Source: Leifsonia aquatica (GTDB taxonomy: Bacteria > Actinomycetota > Actinomycetes > Actinomycetales > Microbacteriaceae). From it: a DNA stretch of 64,000 bases. The stretch is from contig NZ_JACHVP010000002.1 of NCBI RefSeq assembly GCF_014190775.1, positions 620,001 through 684,000 on the forward strand, written 5' to 3'. Each line of letters begins with the position of its first letter. Position 1 is the stretch's first letter. Below, one piece after another: positions 8,323-18,679 of the stretch. Below the pieces are notes generated by a model. That model saw only the letters and a program-made list of their open reading frames with translations, did not search any database and was not told where the DNA came from. Position numbers and translations under genes: made by a program.

Positions 8323-11300
8323 TTGCTTACCCGAATCCGGTCTTTTTTCGTGCGCCCGCGCGGCCGTCACTCCGCCGCCCGCCTGGCCCTGCGGACACCG
8401 GTCAGCGTCGCCGCCGCACTCGCTCTGGTGCTGCTCGGCTCCTCCGTGATCGGCGTGCAGGCGGCCAACGCCGACGACCTTGGCTCCGGCGTGCTCAACC
8501 TGTCGAAGACCACGACGGTCACGGATGTCGCGCCCGGCCAGCAGTTCGTCTACACCCTCAACTTCGGCTGCTCGTCGACGACGACCGGGTGCGTCGACGC
8601 CACGATCACCGACCCGCTGCCGGCCCCGCTGACCATCGTCGGAACCCCCACCGTCGTCGGCGGCAGCGGCGCCGTCTCGCTCGACGGCAGCACGATGAAG
8701 ATCGTCTTCGGCGACGTCGTCCCCAACACCACGCCGGCGAGCACGGGGCTCGCCGCGGGTGCGACCGGCACGGTCCAGCTCGTCGTCAAGGTCCCCGACG
8801 ACATCGCCAAGTCGTACGACGGCCAGACCCTCACCAACACGGCGACCTTCACCGCGAAGAACGCGGCGACGGTCCAGGCCTCCGCCCCGGTCGTCGTGCA
8901 CGTCCCCGATGTGCTCGCCGCGACCGCGGCCAAGACCTGGACGCCGGCGGCCACGCAGTACAACGCCGGCGAGCAGTCCACGGCCACGCTGAAGGCGACC
9001 AGCACCTCCAACATCGCCGCGAGCGCACTGACCATCGCCGAGCCGGGCGACCCGTCGGTCGCGGGCGGCGTCTTCGACTTCTACGACTTCGCCGGTTTCG
9101 GCGCCGTGACGTTCCCCGCCGGCGCGGACCAGGTGCAGGTCATCGCGATCACCACCGGTCAGGACGCCCCCAGCAGCGAGGTCGCCGGTCCGGTCGGGAC
9201 GACACCGGTCCTCGCCTCCACCGTGGACCCGGGCGACGTGATCGGGCTCAAGCTCGTCTTCAGCTCGTCGCAGGGCGCCACCATCACGCCGGGTGCGAAC
9301 GGCTCGGCCGACGTCGTGTTCGCCCAGCGCGCCACGAACCGGCGGACCGACGCGCCCCTCGTCACGGGCGGCACCCGCGTCAACTCGATCACCGCCGCGG
9401 TCACGACGCCGAAGGGCGACGCGACCTCCGCACCGGCCACCGCCTCGCAGGAGATCGCTCCGCTGACCGTCAGCGTCTCCGCCGACAAGAGCTTCAGCGT
9501 CCAGCAGCTGCCCGCCGGCCAGTCCACCACCGCCACGCTCACCGCGACGAACACCTCCACCGGTCCGCTGACCAGCCTGTCGGTGCGCGAGCCCGGCACC
9601 GGCACATTCTTCTCCGACAAGATCTCGTTCGGTGGTTTCGCGTCCGGAGCGGCGTGGCCGGACGGCGCGACCGGCGCGACGATCTCGTGGTCGGTCAACA
9701 CCGGGGCGGCGCCGGCCGACTCGACGTTCACCGCGGCCTCCGGTCTGCCCACGACCCCGACGCTCGCGAACGGCCAGTACATCACCGCGTTCCAGGTGAC
9801 CTACACCGGGACCATCGCCACCGGCGCCACGGCGAAGCTGCCGTTCGCGGTCGGCACCACCACGAACGCAGGCCCTGCAGGCTCCGGCTTCGTCACCTAC
9901 CCGAACGCCGCGACCGTGACCGGCACGAACGCCGCGGGCACCGGCACCGACACCGCGACCGCCGACCTGCAGGTCTACTTCCCCGAGGTCATGCTGTCCC
10001 TCGCCAAGACGATCACGCCGCAGACGGTCATCCCGGGCGGCGCGAGTCTCGTCCAGCTCTCGGCGCAGACCCCCACCGGCACCAGCTCCGTCCGCCCGAA
10101 CACCATCGTGGTGAGCGAGCCGCAGGACACCGCCTCCGCCCCCTACTGGCAGGCCTTCGACGCCACCGCCATCGCGCCGACCTCGGTGCCCGCCGGTTCG
10201 ACGCTGACGATCGAGTACACGACCGACGGCACCACCTGGAAGACGCTCTCCACGGTGGATGCGACCTCCGGCGCGAAGACCTACTCGGCCGTCCTCGACA
10301 GCGTGCTGCCCAGCGGCACCACCCATTCGCAGGTGCGTGGGCTGCGCTTCACCTTCACCGACCCGGCAGGATTCGGCCAGGCCACCAACGTCAAGCCGGG
10401 CATCGTCTTCGTCGCCCGCGGCCAGCTCCGCGACACGAACGCCCCGACGAACCCGGGCACCTACCCGGCGCTGACGGCCTACGAGAACTGCTCCGTGAGC
10501 AGCGCGAGCGGCAGCGTCAACGGCGGCACCACGATCACGAGCCGTCCCGCCACCTCCTGCGCCACCGCGAACGTCCAGGCCACCGACGGCGGCCCCGGCC
10601 CGCTGATGGCGAGCAAGTCGTGGGACGGCACCAAGGTGCTGCAGGCGCAGTCCGGCGTCACCACCGGCGTCACGCTCGGCTGGGGCACCCAGACCACCGG
10701 CATCGGCTCGATGGTCGTGCAGGACCCGGCGACGCCGTCGCCCCTGACCGGCAGCGTGTTCCAGGCGTTCGACCTGACGCGCATCGACGCGATCACGCCG
10801 ACCTCCACGGGAGGCGCCACCTTCGACCCGCTGATCCGCTACGACAAGGTCTCGAAGGTCGAGCTGTTCGACGGCACCGCCTGGAACGACATCACCGCCA
10901 AGGCGTGCACCACCGCGAACGCCTGCGACGGGACCTTCCCGGGCTACACGCTGACCGCCGCCGAGCGCAGCTCCACCCAGGGTGTGCGCCTCACGTTCAT
11001 CGAGAGCCCGAACCGCGCCGCCGCGATCGCCGCCACTGGCGACCCGATGGCGCCGACCGTCGGCAGCGGCGTCGCCAGCGCCTCCGCCGGAGCCTTCCCC
11101 GGCGCGAACGCGAACGCGCGCACCATCCACCTCGCCCTGAAGCTCCGGAACGCCGTGCGCGGCAGCACCGCCACCGACTGGGTGACCGGGACCCGCGAGT
11201 ACAACATGGCCGGCTCGGCCGGAGCGGTCGACAACACCGTCCTGGTGCGCGGCATCCCCGTCACCGGCGACCCGTTCGAGCGGACCGCGGACGACCACGT

Positions 11301-14300
11301 CACGATCATCGACCCGACCTTCACCACCAAGGTGACGAAGACCGCGAACCCGACGTCGCTCGTGATCCCGCAGCCCGACGTGCCCGCGGCCTCCTACCCG
11401 ACCACGGTCTACACGACGACGATCGCCAACACCTCCACCAGCAGCACCTGGCAGCTGCGGATCAACGACCCGATCGACTGCACCAACGCGGCCACCACCG
11501 CTCCGTGCGTCTTCGGTGCCTACGACCCCGCCGCCAACCCGCTGGACAAGCTGAATCTGACGAAGATCGCTGTCGACCTCACCTCGGCGACCGGCGTGCA
11601 GACCTCCCTCAGCGTGGTCTCGCTGCTGCACCGCGCCGCCGACGGGACCCTGTCGACGACGACGCACACGATCGCGCAGGCCACCGCCCTGACCGCCGCG
11701 CAGCTCGCCGACGTCGTCGGCGTCAGCGTGCTGCTCCGCGGCACGAACGCGCAGGGGACCGACGGCACCGGCGCGACCATCGCATCGGGCCAGAAGGCCA
11801 CCGTCACCCTGACCACCCAGCTCCGGCCGACCAGCCGGGCCACGGGCGTCGCGCCCACCGCCGGCACCTTCGTCAACACCGTGTACGGCGCCCTCCACGA
11901 CGACGTCTACCCGACGGTCCAGGCGACGGACACGCAGAGCGCCTCCGTGACATTGGCCAACGGCAACCTCCAGGTCGCCACCGCCAAGACGTTCACGCCG
12001 ACCAGCACCCTGCAGGCGAGCCCGACCAACCCCATCCAGGTGAACCTGCGGGCCCGCGCCACGGGCACGCTCGCGCCGAAGTCCCTCGTCATCGAGGACT
12101 CGACGCCCACCTTCTGGAACGCGTTCACCCTGACCGGGTTCGCCATCCCGAACGTGCCCACCGGCGCCGACCGCGTGACCATCGACGCGCAGACCGGCCA
12201 GGGCGCGTCCGCGACCTGGAACCCCGGCACGGCGACGACCATCGCGACCGCGTCGCTCCCCTCGGGAGTCGCTGCGGCGGACGTGACCGGCCTCCGCTTC
12301 ACCTTCACGAAGGCGGACGGCACCAGCTTCGCCGCCTCGAACAACGCGGACAACGTGCGCCTCAGCGTGAGCCTGCGCTCGCAGCTGCGCGACGGCTCCG
12401 GCCCGGTCGCCTCCACGGCCGTCACCACGCCGATGCCCGGTGAGACCGCCGCGGGCACCATCACGGACACGGTGTTCGCCGACGCCTCCTACAACGACGT
12501 GAAGGCCACGCGCGCCACGGCGACCGCCACCTTCACGGTCAACCCCGGCACCGCCGCCATCGCGGTGGAGAAGACGAGCCCCGGCCAGGCGGCCTCCGGC
12601 AAGGAGGTCAACTGGACCCTGCGGTTCAAGAACACCGGCACCGGCTACCTGCCCAACCCGGTCGTGACGGACACCCTCCCGGGCGACGGCTCGCTGCTCT
12701 TCGTGCCGACCAACGTGCCGGTCTACAGCACGTCGACGGGCGGCACGCTGCCCACCGACGCGACCAAGGTGACCCGCGCCTACGATGCGGCCGCCGGGAC
12801 CATCCGCTTCACCTGGCCGGCCGGATCCCAGCTGGCCCCTGGTGAGACCTACAGCATCACCATCTCGCTGCAGATCAAGCCCGGCCTGGCACCTGCAACC
12901 GTCGCGACCAACCGCTTCGGCGTAAGCACCGACCGCGCGCTGACCGCCGGCGTCTGCACCGCGCTCAACCCGGGCAACGGGCGCGCCGTCACCTTCGCGA
13001 CGAACACGTGTTCCACGAGCAATGTCGTCACGACGCTGTCGCAGGGCTCGTTCACCGCCTCCAAGGGCGTGCGCTCCGACAGCGGTGCCGCGCAGAACAT
13101 CAACAACCCGGCCGTGCCCTGCACCTCCGACGCGGACGGCTACTACCGGTACCCGTGCGCGGCCGTCAGCGCGATCGGCGACACCGACCACTGGAAGCTC
13201 GAGATGGTGAACGGCGGGAACGTCGCCGCCAAGAGCCTCACCGCCGTGGACGTGTTCCCCTACCCGGGCGACGTCGGCGTGGTCGACCCGTCGCAGCGCG
13301 GCTCGGTCTACACCCCGCGGTTCAACGGCGACATCGCCTTCCAGACCTCGGGCGGTCAGGACGGCAGCCGCATGGACTGGTACGTCACCACCTCCGCGAA
13401 CCCCTGCACCAAGGAGATCACCCCCGGCGCCGGCACGTGCCCGGCGGGATCGTGGCTGCCGTCGAGCGTCGTCGGCACGACCGTCGACCCGGGCGCGGTC
13501 ACCGCGGTCAAGCTGGTCTTCGACTTCAGCGGCGCTCCGGGGGCCGTGCTCCCGGCCGGCGGCTCGCTGAAGGTGACGTACTCGACGACCAACGTCCCGA
13601 CCACCCAGGCGGGCGACGACCGTGCGCCGGTCACGGCCCCGGTCACCGGCGTGCGCGCCTGGAACTCGTTCGGCTTCTACCCGACCTACGTGTCGGGATC
13701 GCAGCCCGCGGGTCCGCAGGAGCCGATCAAGTCCGGCGTCATCCTCACCGGCGGCCCGCTGCAGATCACGAAGACGATCACGGGAGACGCCGCCCAGTAC
13801 GCGCCGACCAGTTTCGTCGCCGACGTGGTGTGCACGATCGACGGCGTGAAGGTCGATCTCGGCAGCGCCTCCTCGGTGACGCTGAGCAAGGCCGGCGGCT
13901 ACACGGCCCGCATCGACGGCATCCCGGTCGGCTCCTCCTGCGCGGTGACCGAGCACGGCGCGGACGGCTCCTACGGCGAGTCCAGCCGCACGGTCACCCC
14001 GTCGAGCGTGGTCATCGCGACCGCGGCCGACGCGACGGCCGCCGTCCCGGCCGGGCAGAGCGTGGCCATCGCGAACGACTACGCGACCACGCAGCTCACC
14101 GTGACCAAGCACGTCGACACCGCGGCGACCGCCGGATCGTTCGGGCCGTTCGGGATGACGCTGGTCTGCACCAGCGCCCTCGGCGCGCGGATCCCGCTCG
14201 CGGCGGGCGACGCGGCCTTCACGCTCGCCGATGGCGCGTCGCGCACCGTGACCGGCCTGCCGATCGGCGCGACGTGCGTCGTCAGCGAGACCGACGCCGA

Positions 14301-15903
14301 CGGCGCCGCCACCGCCCCGAACCACGTCGGCATCGCGTTCGACGGCGCTGCCGAAACGACCGGCGACACCGCGACCGTGACCCTCACGAACGCCGCCGAG
14401 GGCGACACCGTGCTGGTGACGAACCACTACGCGGCCGGCACCCTGACGATCACCAAGACCGTCGACGGCGACGCTGCGGGCGACTACGGCAACGGCCCCT
14501 TCACCGTCCACGCCACCTGCGTGTACGCCGGAGACCAGACGCTGTTCGACGGTGACGTGACGATCCGCGGCGGCGAGACCGTGACGGTCCCGGGCGTGTA
14601 CCCGGCCGGCACCGTCTGCGATGTGACGGAGACGGCGACCGGAGGCGCGACGGACAGCACCGTCGACACGCCCTCGGTCACCATCCCCGGCGCCCTCGAC
14701 GGCAGCGTGCAGAACGTGACGGTCGACGTGACCAACACGTTCTCCGCCGGCTCCGTCGCGATCGAGAAGGTCCGCACCGGTGACGGCGCCGCGACCTACG
14801 GCTCCGGTCCGTTCACCGCCCAGCTCACCTGCACCTGGGTCAAGGACGGCGTCACGCTCACCATCCCGCTGCCCGACGCCGGACGGGTGGTCCTGGACGA
14901 CGCGAACGGCTACAAGGCCACCGTCACCGGGCTCATCCAAGGCGCGCACTGCGACACCGCCGAGACGGCAACGGGAGGCGCGACCTCCGTCGCGATCGCC
15001 CCGGCTGCGGGTGTGACGGTTCCGGCGGGCACCCCCGCCGCGGTCACGATCACGAACACCTTCGACACCGGGTCGCTCACCATCGACAAGAAGCGCGTCG
15101 GCGACGGCGTCGCCCTCTTCGGGGCCGGGCCTTTCACGATGCAGGTGACCTGCACCTACGACGTCGACGGCGTAACCACGCCGATCGACCTCGGGACGGA
15201 CGGGACGCTGACCCTCTCGAAGGCGAACGGCTACACGGCGACGATCGACGACCTGATCGCCGGCGCCTCCTGCTCGGTCGAGGAGACGGATGCGGGCCTC
15301 GCCACGCAGACGACCCTCGACCCGGCGGACGGCATCGTCGCGATCCCGGCCGGCTCGGCCGCCACGGTCACGGTCACCAACCGCTTCGACATCGGGCACC
15401 TCTCGATCCTGAAGAGCGCGGACCGGGCCTCGGCGTCCGTGGGCGACACGATCGTCTACACGATCGTCGTCACCAACGACGGCCAGATCGACGCGGTGGA
15501 CGCGACGGTCAGCGACCTCCTGCCGAAGGGCCTGCGCGTGGTCAGCACCAACCCGCTCTCCACGGCGTCGGCAGGCAAGCTGACCTGGAAGATCCCGGCC
15601 CTCGCGGTGGGCAAGTCCGTGACGTTCACGGTGACCACCGTGCTCGACGAGCCGCTCGACACCACCAACCGCGCGACGGTCACCACCCCGCCCGGGCCGT
15701 GGGAGCCGTCCACCGGCGAGGGCGGCTGCGGTGACGCGGGCGTGGCGTGCGCCGTCGTACTCGACCCGCCGCGGGCCGCCGGGCTCGCGAGCACCGGCTC
15801 CGACCAGCGCACCGGGATGCTGTGGGCCCTCGGCCTGCTGATCGGCGGCGCCGGCGGACTCGTGGCGACGCGCCTGCGCCGCCGCCACCCCCGGCACGGC
15901 TGA
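8323..15903 (+). CDS. Giant LAXTG-anchored surface protein with DUF11/DUF5979-type repeats
   Basis: A 2526-residue secreted protein. It has a signal peptide with a twin-arginine-free basic N region and a hydrophobic core (about 28-45), and probable cleavage after Ala50. Then come many beta-rich modules of 100-200 residues, each opening with a lysine strand such as AKTWTP, ADKSFS, LAKTITP, VTKTANP or VEKTSP, as in DUF11 and isopeptide-type adhesin domains. Five DUF5979-like modules start near 1813, 1924, 2039, 2144 and 2249 (pattern KxxxGD-x-A-x-YG-x-GPF-x-x-x-x-x-C). A DUF11 module fills about 2355-2480. The end is a sorting signal: LASTG at 2488-2492, a hydrophobic helix and an RLRRRHPRH tail. 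A class E-type sortase should anchor it to the wall. The start is TTG, with GGGGGA 7 bases upstream; no better start is in frame. Roles in adhesion or surface architecture are inference. Confidence 0.88.
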   Translation: MLTRIRSFFVRPRGRHSAARLALRTPVSVAAALALVLLGSSVIGVQAANADDLGSGVLNLSKTTTVTDVAPGQQFVYTLNFGCSSTTTGCVDATITDPLPAPLTIVGTPTVVGGSGAVSLDGSTMKIVFGDVVPNTTPASTGLAAGATGTVQLVVKVPDDIAKSYDGQTLTNTATFTAKNAATVQASAPVVVHVPDVLAATAAKTWTPAATQYNAGEQSTATLKATSTSNIAASALTIAEPGDPSVAGGVFDFYDFAGFGAVTFPAGADQVQVIAITTGQDAPSSEVAGPVGTTPVLASTVDPGDVIGLKLVFSSSQGATITPGANGSADVVFAQRATNRRTDAPLVTGGTRVNSITAAVTTPKGDATSAPATASQEIAPLTVSVSADKSFSVQQLPAGQSTTATLTATNTSTGPLTSLSVREPGTGTFFSDKISFGGFASGAAWPDGATGATISWSVNTGAAPADSTFTAASGLPTTPTLANGQYITAFQVTYTGTIATGATAKLPFAVGTTTNAGPAGSGFVTYPNAATVTGTNAAGTGTDTATADLQVYFPEVMLSLAKTITPQTVIPGGASLVQLSAQTPTGTSSVRPNTIVVSEPQDTASAPYWQAFDATAIAPTSVPAGSTLTIEYTTDGTTWKTLSTVDATSGAKTYSAVLDSVLPSGTTHSQVRGLRFTFTDPAGFGQATNVKPGIVFVARGQLRDTNAPTNPGTYPALTAYENCSVSSASGSVNGGTTITSRPATSCATANVQATDGGPGPLMASKSWDGTKVLQAQSGVTTGVTLGWGTQTTGIGSMVVQDPATPSPLTGSVFQAFDLTRIDAITPTSTGGATFDPLIRYDKVSKVELFDGTAWNDITAKACTTANACDGTFPGYTLTAAERSSTQGVRLTFIESPNRAAAIAATGDPMAPTVGSGVASASAGAFPGANANARTIHLALKLRNAVRGSTATDWVTGTREYNMAGSAGAVDNTVLVRGIPVTGDPFERTADDHVTIIDPTFTTKVTKTANPTSLVIPQPDVPAASYPTTVYTTTIANTSTSSTWQLRINDPIDCTNAATTAPCVFGAYDPAANPLDKLNLTKIAVDLTSATGVQTSLSVVSLLHRAADGTLSTTTHTIAQATALTAAQLADVVGVSVLLRGTNAQGTDGTGATIASGQKATVTLTTQLRPTSRATGVAPTAGTFVNTVYGALHDDVYPTVQATDTQSASVTLANGNLQVATAKTFTPTSTLQASPTNPIQVNLRARATGTLAPKSLVIEDSTPTFWNAFTLTGFAIPNVPTGADRVTIDAQTGQGASATWNPGTATTIATASLPSGVAAADVTGLRFTFTKADGTSFAASNNADNVRLSVSLRSQLRDGSGPVASTAVTTPMPGETAAGTITDTVFADASYNDVKATRATATATFTVNPGTAAIAVEKTSPGQAASGKEVNWTLRFKNTGTGYLPNPVVTDTLPGDGSLLFVPTNVPVYSTSTGGTLPTDATKVTRAYDAAAGTIRFTWPAGSQLAPGETYSITISLQIKPGLAPATVATNRFGVSTDRALTAGVCTALNPGNGRAVTFATNTCSTSNVVTTLSQGSFTASKGVRSDSGAAQNINNPAVPCTSDADGYYRYPCAAVSAIGDTDHWKLEMVNGGNVAAKSLTAVDVFPYPGDVGVVDPSQRGSVYTPRFNGDIAFQTSGGQDGSRMDWYVTTSANPCTKEITPGAGTCPAGSWLPSSVVGTTVDPGAVTAVKLVFDFSGAPGAVLPAGGSLKVTYSTTNVPTTQAGDDRAPVTAPVTGVRAWNSFGFYPTYVSGSQPAGPQEPIKSGVILTGGPLQITKTITGDAAQYAPTSFVADVVCTIDGVKVDLGSASSVTLSKAGGYTARIDGIPVGSSCAVTEHGADGSYGESSRTVTPSSVVIATAADATAAVPAGQSVAIANDYATTQLTVTKHVDTAATAGSFGPFGMTLVCTSALGARIPLAAGDAAFTLADGASRTVTGLPIGATCVVSETDADGAATAPNHVGIAFDGAAETTGDTATVTLTNAAEGDTVLVTNHYAAGTLTITKTVDGDAAGDYGNGPFTVHATCVYAGDQTLFDGDVTIRGGETVTVPGVYPAGTVCDVTETATGGATDSTVDTPSVTIPGALDGSVQNVTVDVTNTFSAGSVAIEKVRTGDGAATYGSGPFTAQLTCTWVKDGVTLTIPLPDAGRVVLDDANGYKATVTGLIQGAHCDTAETATGGATSVAIAPAAGVTVPAGTPAAVTITNTFDTGSLTIDKKRVGDGVALFGAGPFTMQVTCTYDVDGVTTPIDLGTDGTLTLSKANGYTATIDDLIAGASCSVEETDAGLATQTTLDPADGIVAIPAGSAATVTVTNRFDIGHLSILKSADRASASVGDTIVYTIVVTNDGQIDAVDATVSDLLPKGLRVVSTNPLSTASAGKLTWKIPALAVGKSVTFTVTTVLDEPLDTTNRATVTTPPGPWEPSTGEGGCGDAGVACAVVLDPPRAAGLASTGSDQRTGMLWALGLLIGGAGGLVATRLRRRHPRHG

Positions 15904-15918
15904 GACCGGCACGGTTGA

Positions 15919-15968
15919 CACCGCAGCGGCGGGATGAGGGCGACACCCCTCGTCCCGCCGCTGCGGTG
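15919..15968. terminator. Strong bidirectional terminator hairpin
   Basis: A 22-bp stem (15919-15940 with 15947-15968, one G-U type pair) closes a 6-base loop, and TTT follows on the plus strand. It lies between the stop of the surface-protein gene and the stop of a converging transporter gene, so it can end both transcripts. Confidence 0.85.
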
Positions 15969-15978
15969 TTTCGCGTGG

Positions 15979-17181
15979 TCAGGCCGTGCGTCGTCGTGCC
16001 CGCCCGGCCATGACCAGCAGGACGGCCAGTCCGAGGACCGCCATCGCGATCCCGATCAGCACGGGTCCGACCGCGCCGAACGGCGACGCGATCGCGCCGG
16101 CCCCGGCCGCGGTTCCGATCGCCGTCCCGCCGTTGAACGCGGCGACGGAGACCGCCGCCGCGAGGGTGGGTGCCGCGCGGGCGTAGCCCACGGCGAGGCC
16201 CGTGCCGACGGGCGGGATCCCCATCCCGGCGACGCCCAGGAGGAACAGCAACACGAAGGTCGCGAGGGCGTCGGTCGACAGCGGGACAAGCGCCACGAGG
16301 ACGACGACGCTGCCGGCCGTCGCCGTGATGAAGGTCGTGAGCGGCCGCTCGTCGGCGAAGCGCCCGGCGAGGTTCGTGCCGAGGACGGCTCCGACGCCGA
16401 ACGCGACGAAGAGCAGGGGCACGGCCGCCTCGGGGATCCCGGCGCGTCCGGTGGCCAGCGGCGAGAGGTAGCTGAACGCGGTCATGTACCCGCCGGTGGC
16501 GAGGACGGTCGCGACCAGGAGGATCGCCATGCGTCCGGTGGCCACCGCGCGGAGCTCGCCTCGAATCGACGACGCCGTGTGCTCCTCGTCGCGGGGCGTG
16601 AACCGGGCGATCACCGGAGCAGCGAGTGCGGCGAGCCCGGCGAGGGCCCAGAAGGTCCCGCGCCATCCGAGCAGCTGGCCGACGACCGCGCCGAGAGGCA
16701 CTCCCGCCACGGTGGCCAGCCCCACGCCGGTCATCATCACACCCAGGGCGCGGGAGCTGTTCGCCGGTCCGGCGGCGGTCGTCGCGACCGCCGAGGCGAC
16801 CGCCCAGAAGGCACCCGCCGCAAGTGCCGTGATCACTCGCGCGACGAGCACGACCCCGAACGCCCCGCTGACCGCCGCGAGCACATGACCGGCGGCGAAG
16901 ACGAGCAGGGCGAGCACGAGGGTGGCCCGCCGTGGTAGCCGGAGGGTGGCGAGCGCCACGAGCGGCGAGCCCACGATCATGCCGCCGGCGAAGGCGGTGA
17001 TCAGCAGCCCGGCCTGCGCGATCGAGACATGCAGGTCCGCGGCGATCTCCGGGAGCACGCCGGCGACGATGTACTCGGTCGTGATCATGAGGAACGTGCC
17101 GAGCGTGAGCAGCGGGACGACGAAGGGCAGCCGATCCCGGCGAGGGGGAGTGTCCGTGGAGGCGGTGGAGGGTGCGGTCAT
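15979..17181 (-). CDS. MFS exporter, DHA1 (12-TM) type
   Basis: A 400-residue transporter resembling the arabinose-efflux/chloramphenicol-resistance (DHA1) exporters. The N terminus has the TEYIVAGVLPEIAADLHVS signature of that group, helix 5 is Gly-rich, and about 12 membrane segments are visible. The ATG overlaps the stop of the upstream exporter gene by 4 bases (ATGA), so the two are translationally coupled. Both probably respond to the divergent XRE/MmyB-type regulator. The substrate cannot be told. Confidence 0.87.
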   Translation of the reverse strand: MTAPSTASTDTPPRRDRLPFVVPLLTLGTFLMITTEYIVAGVLPEIAADLHVSIAQAGLLITAFAGGMIVGSPLVALATLRLPRRATLVLALLVFAAGHVLAAVSGAFGVVLVARVITALAAGAFWAVASAVATTAAGPANSSRALGVMMTGVGLATVAGVPLGAVVGQLLGWRGTFWALAGLAALAAPVIARFTPRDEEHTASSIRGELRAVATGRMAILLVATVLATGGYMTAFSYLSPLATGRAGIPEAAVPLLFVAFGVGAVLGTNLAGRFADERPLTTFITATAGSVVVLVALVPLSTDALATFVLLFLLGVAGMGIPPVGTGLAVGYARAAPTLAAAVSVAAFNGGTAIGTAAGAGAIASPFGAVGPVLIGIAMAVLGLAVLLVMAGRARRRTA

Positions 17182-18548
17182 TCGGTACCGGCCTTTCGGG
17201 GCTGTTGCGCACGGATGCGGAGGCTGAGGAGTGCCGCGGCGAGCAGGGCGGCCGCAGTGATCGCGAAGGCGAGCTGCATGCCCTGCACGAACGTCGCCGG
17301 GTTCGCGACGAACGCGCCGAAGACGGCGATGGCGACGGCGCCTCCGATCTGACGGAAGGTGTTGAACACGGCGCTCGCCGCTCCCGCCCGCTGGGCGGGA
17401 GCGCTGGAGAGGACGACCGAGGTCACCGGCGGCATGGCGATCGAACCGCCCGCCCCGGTGAAGACGAGGAAGAGTCCCGCCGGCAGCGGTGAGCCGGTCG
17501 GCGCGCAGGCCAGCAGGCCGACGAATCCGAGCGCCATCAGGCCGAGGCCGACGGCGACCGGCATCCGTGGGCCGTACCGGTTGGCGAGGCTGCCGCTGAC
17601 GACGTTGCCGGTGATGCTGAACGCGGCCGACGGCAGGAACACCAGGCCGGCGAGCAGCGGCGACATCCCGAGGTGCTGCTGCAGGTAGAGGCTGACCACG
17701 AAGACCGAGCCGAAGTTGCCGACCATGAAGACGAATCCGTCGAGCAGCGCGATGCGCATCCCCGCCGGACGGAACAGCTCCAGCGGCATCATCGGATGGC
17801 GCACGCGGGCCTGGACGAGTACGAAGGCGGCAGCTCCGGCCACCGCGGCGACGAGGGACGCGATCACCTCCGGTCGGCCGAACCCGCGGTCGCCACCGGT
17901 GATGAGCCCGTACAGGAGCGCGGTCAGCGCGACCGCGGCGAGCGCCTGGCCGGCCCAGTCGAACGGCGTCGGCCGGGACGGTGACGCGGCGACCACGGTG
18001 AGCAGGGCGAGCATCGCGACGCAGACGGGGAGGTTGATCGCGAAGACGAGCCGCCAGTCCACCGTCGTGAGGAGGCCGCCGACGAGTGGCCCGACGGCCC
18101 CGGCGACCGCGCCGCCGACCGCCCAGATCCCGAGCGCGTGCGTGCGCTGTCGCGGGTCCGGGTACGCCTCCCGGATCAACGCCATCGAGGCCGGGAGCAT
18201 GATCGCCGCACCGGCCCCCTGGACGACGCGGGCAGCGACGAGCAGGCCGAGCGACGGGGCGAGCGCGCATGCGATCGACGTCAGCAGGAACAGGGCGATC
18301 CCGGAGCCGAACGCTCGCTTCGCGCCGACGCGGTCGGAGAGGTTGCCCGCGAACAGGAGGAGGACGGCGAAGGTCAGCGTGTAGCCGTCGATCACCCACT
18401 GCCGTCCCGAGGCGCCTCCGCCGAGCTCGACGCCGATCTGCGTCAGGGCGAGGTTCACGATCAGGATGTCGAGGGTGATCAGGAAGAAGCCCAGCGACGC
18501 CAGCAGCAGGGTCGCGCGCATTCGCCGAGTCGTCTCCTGGCGGTACAT
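17178..18548 (-). CDS. MFS exporter, DHA2 type
   Basis: A 456-residue exporter with about 14 hydrophobic segments, the N-terminal helix LDILIVNLALTQIGVELG typical of DHA2 proteins, and motif A as GNLSDRVGAKRAFG. The ATG at 18548 has a GGGAG site upstream. A longer frame to 18644 has no such site and runs through the regulator's promoter. The gene forms an operon with the DHA1 exporter behind it. Two exporters of different families in one coupled operon suggest export of two related compounds or of a substrate and a counter-compound. Confidence 0.87.
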   Translation of the reverse strand: MYRQETTRRMRATLLLASLGFFLITLDILIVNLALTQIGVELGGGASGRQWVIDGYTLTFAVLLLFAGNLSDRVGAKRAFGSGIALFLLTSIACALAPSLGLLVAARVVQGAGAAIMLPASMALIREAYPDPRQRTHALGIWAVGGAVAGAVGPLVGGLLTTVDWRLVFAINLPVCVAMLALLTVVAASPSRPTPFDWAGQALAAVALTALLYGLITGGDRGFGRPEVIASLVAAVAGAAAFVLVQARVRHPMMPLELFRPAGMRIALLDGFVFMVGNFGSVFVVSLYLQQHLGMSPLLAGLVFLPSAAFSITGNVVSGSLANRYGPRMPVAVGLGLMALGFVGLLACAPTGSPLPAGLFLVFTGAGGSIAMPPVTSVVLSSAPAQRAGAASAVFNTFRQIGGAVAIAVFGAFVANPATFVQGMQLAFAITAAALLAAALLSLRIRAQQPRKAGTE

Positions 18549-18679
18549 GGTGCTCCCTCGGTCGGCGGGTGGTGGTCGGCCTCCAGCCAACCGGCGTTCC
18601 CGCGCGCGAGGGAGTCTCCGGTGAGAGGTGTTCCGCCAGGGCACCCCACGGCGGCCGATCGGCTCGTACGGTTGGAGGC

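Noticed and set aside
8170-15921. A 2583-codon open frame antisense to the giant surface-protein gene.
   Set aside because: It has no ribosome binding site or domain features and reads as Arg/Gly/Asp/Val-rich noise; long antisense frames arise from the GC-rich third codon positions of the real gene.
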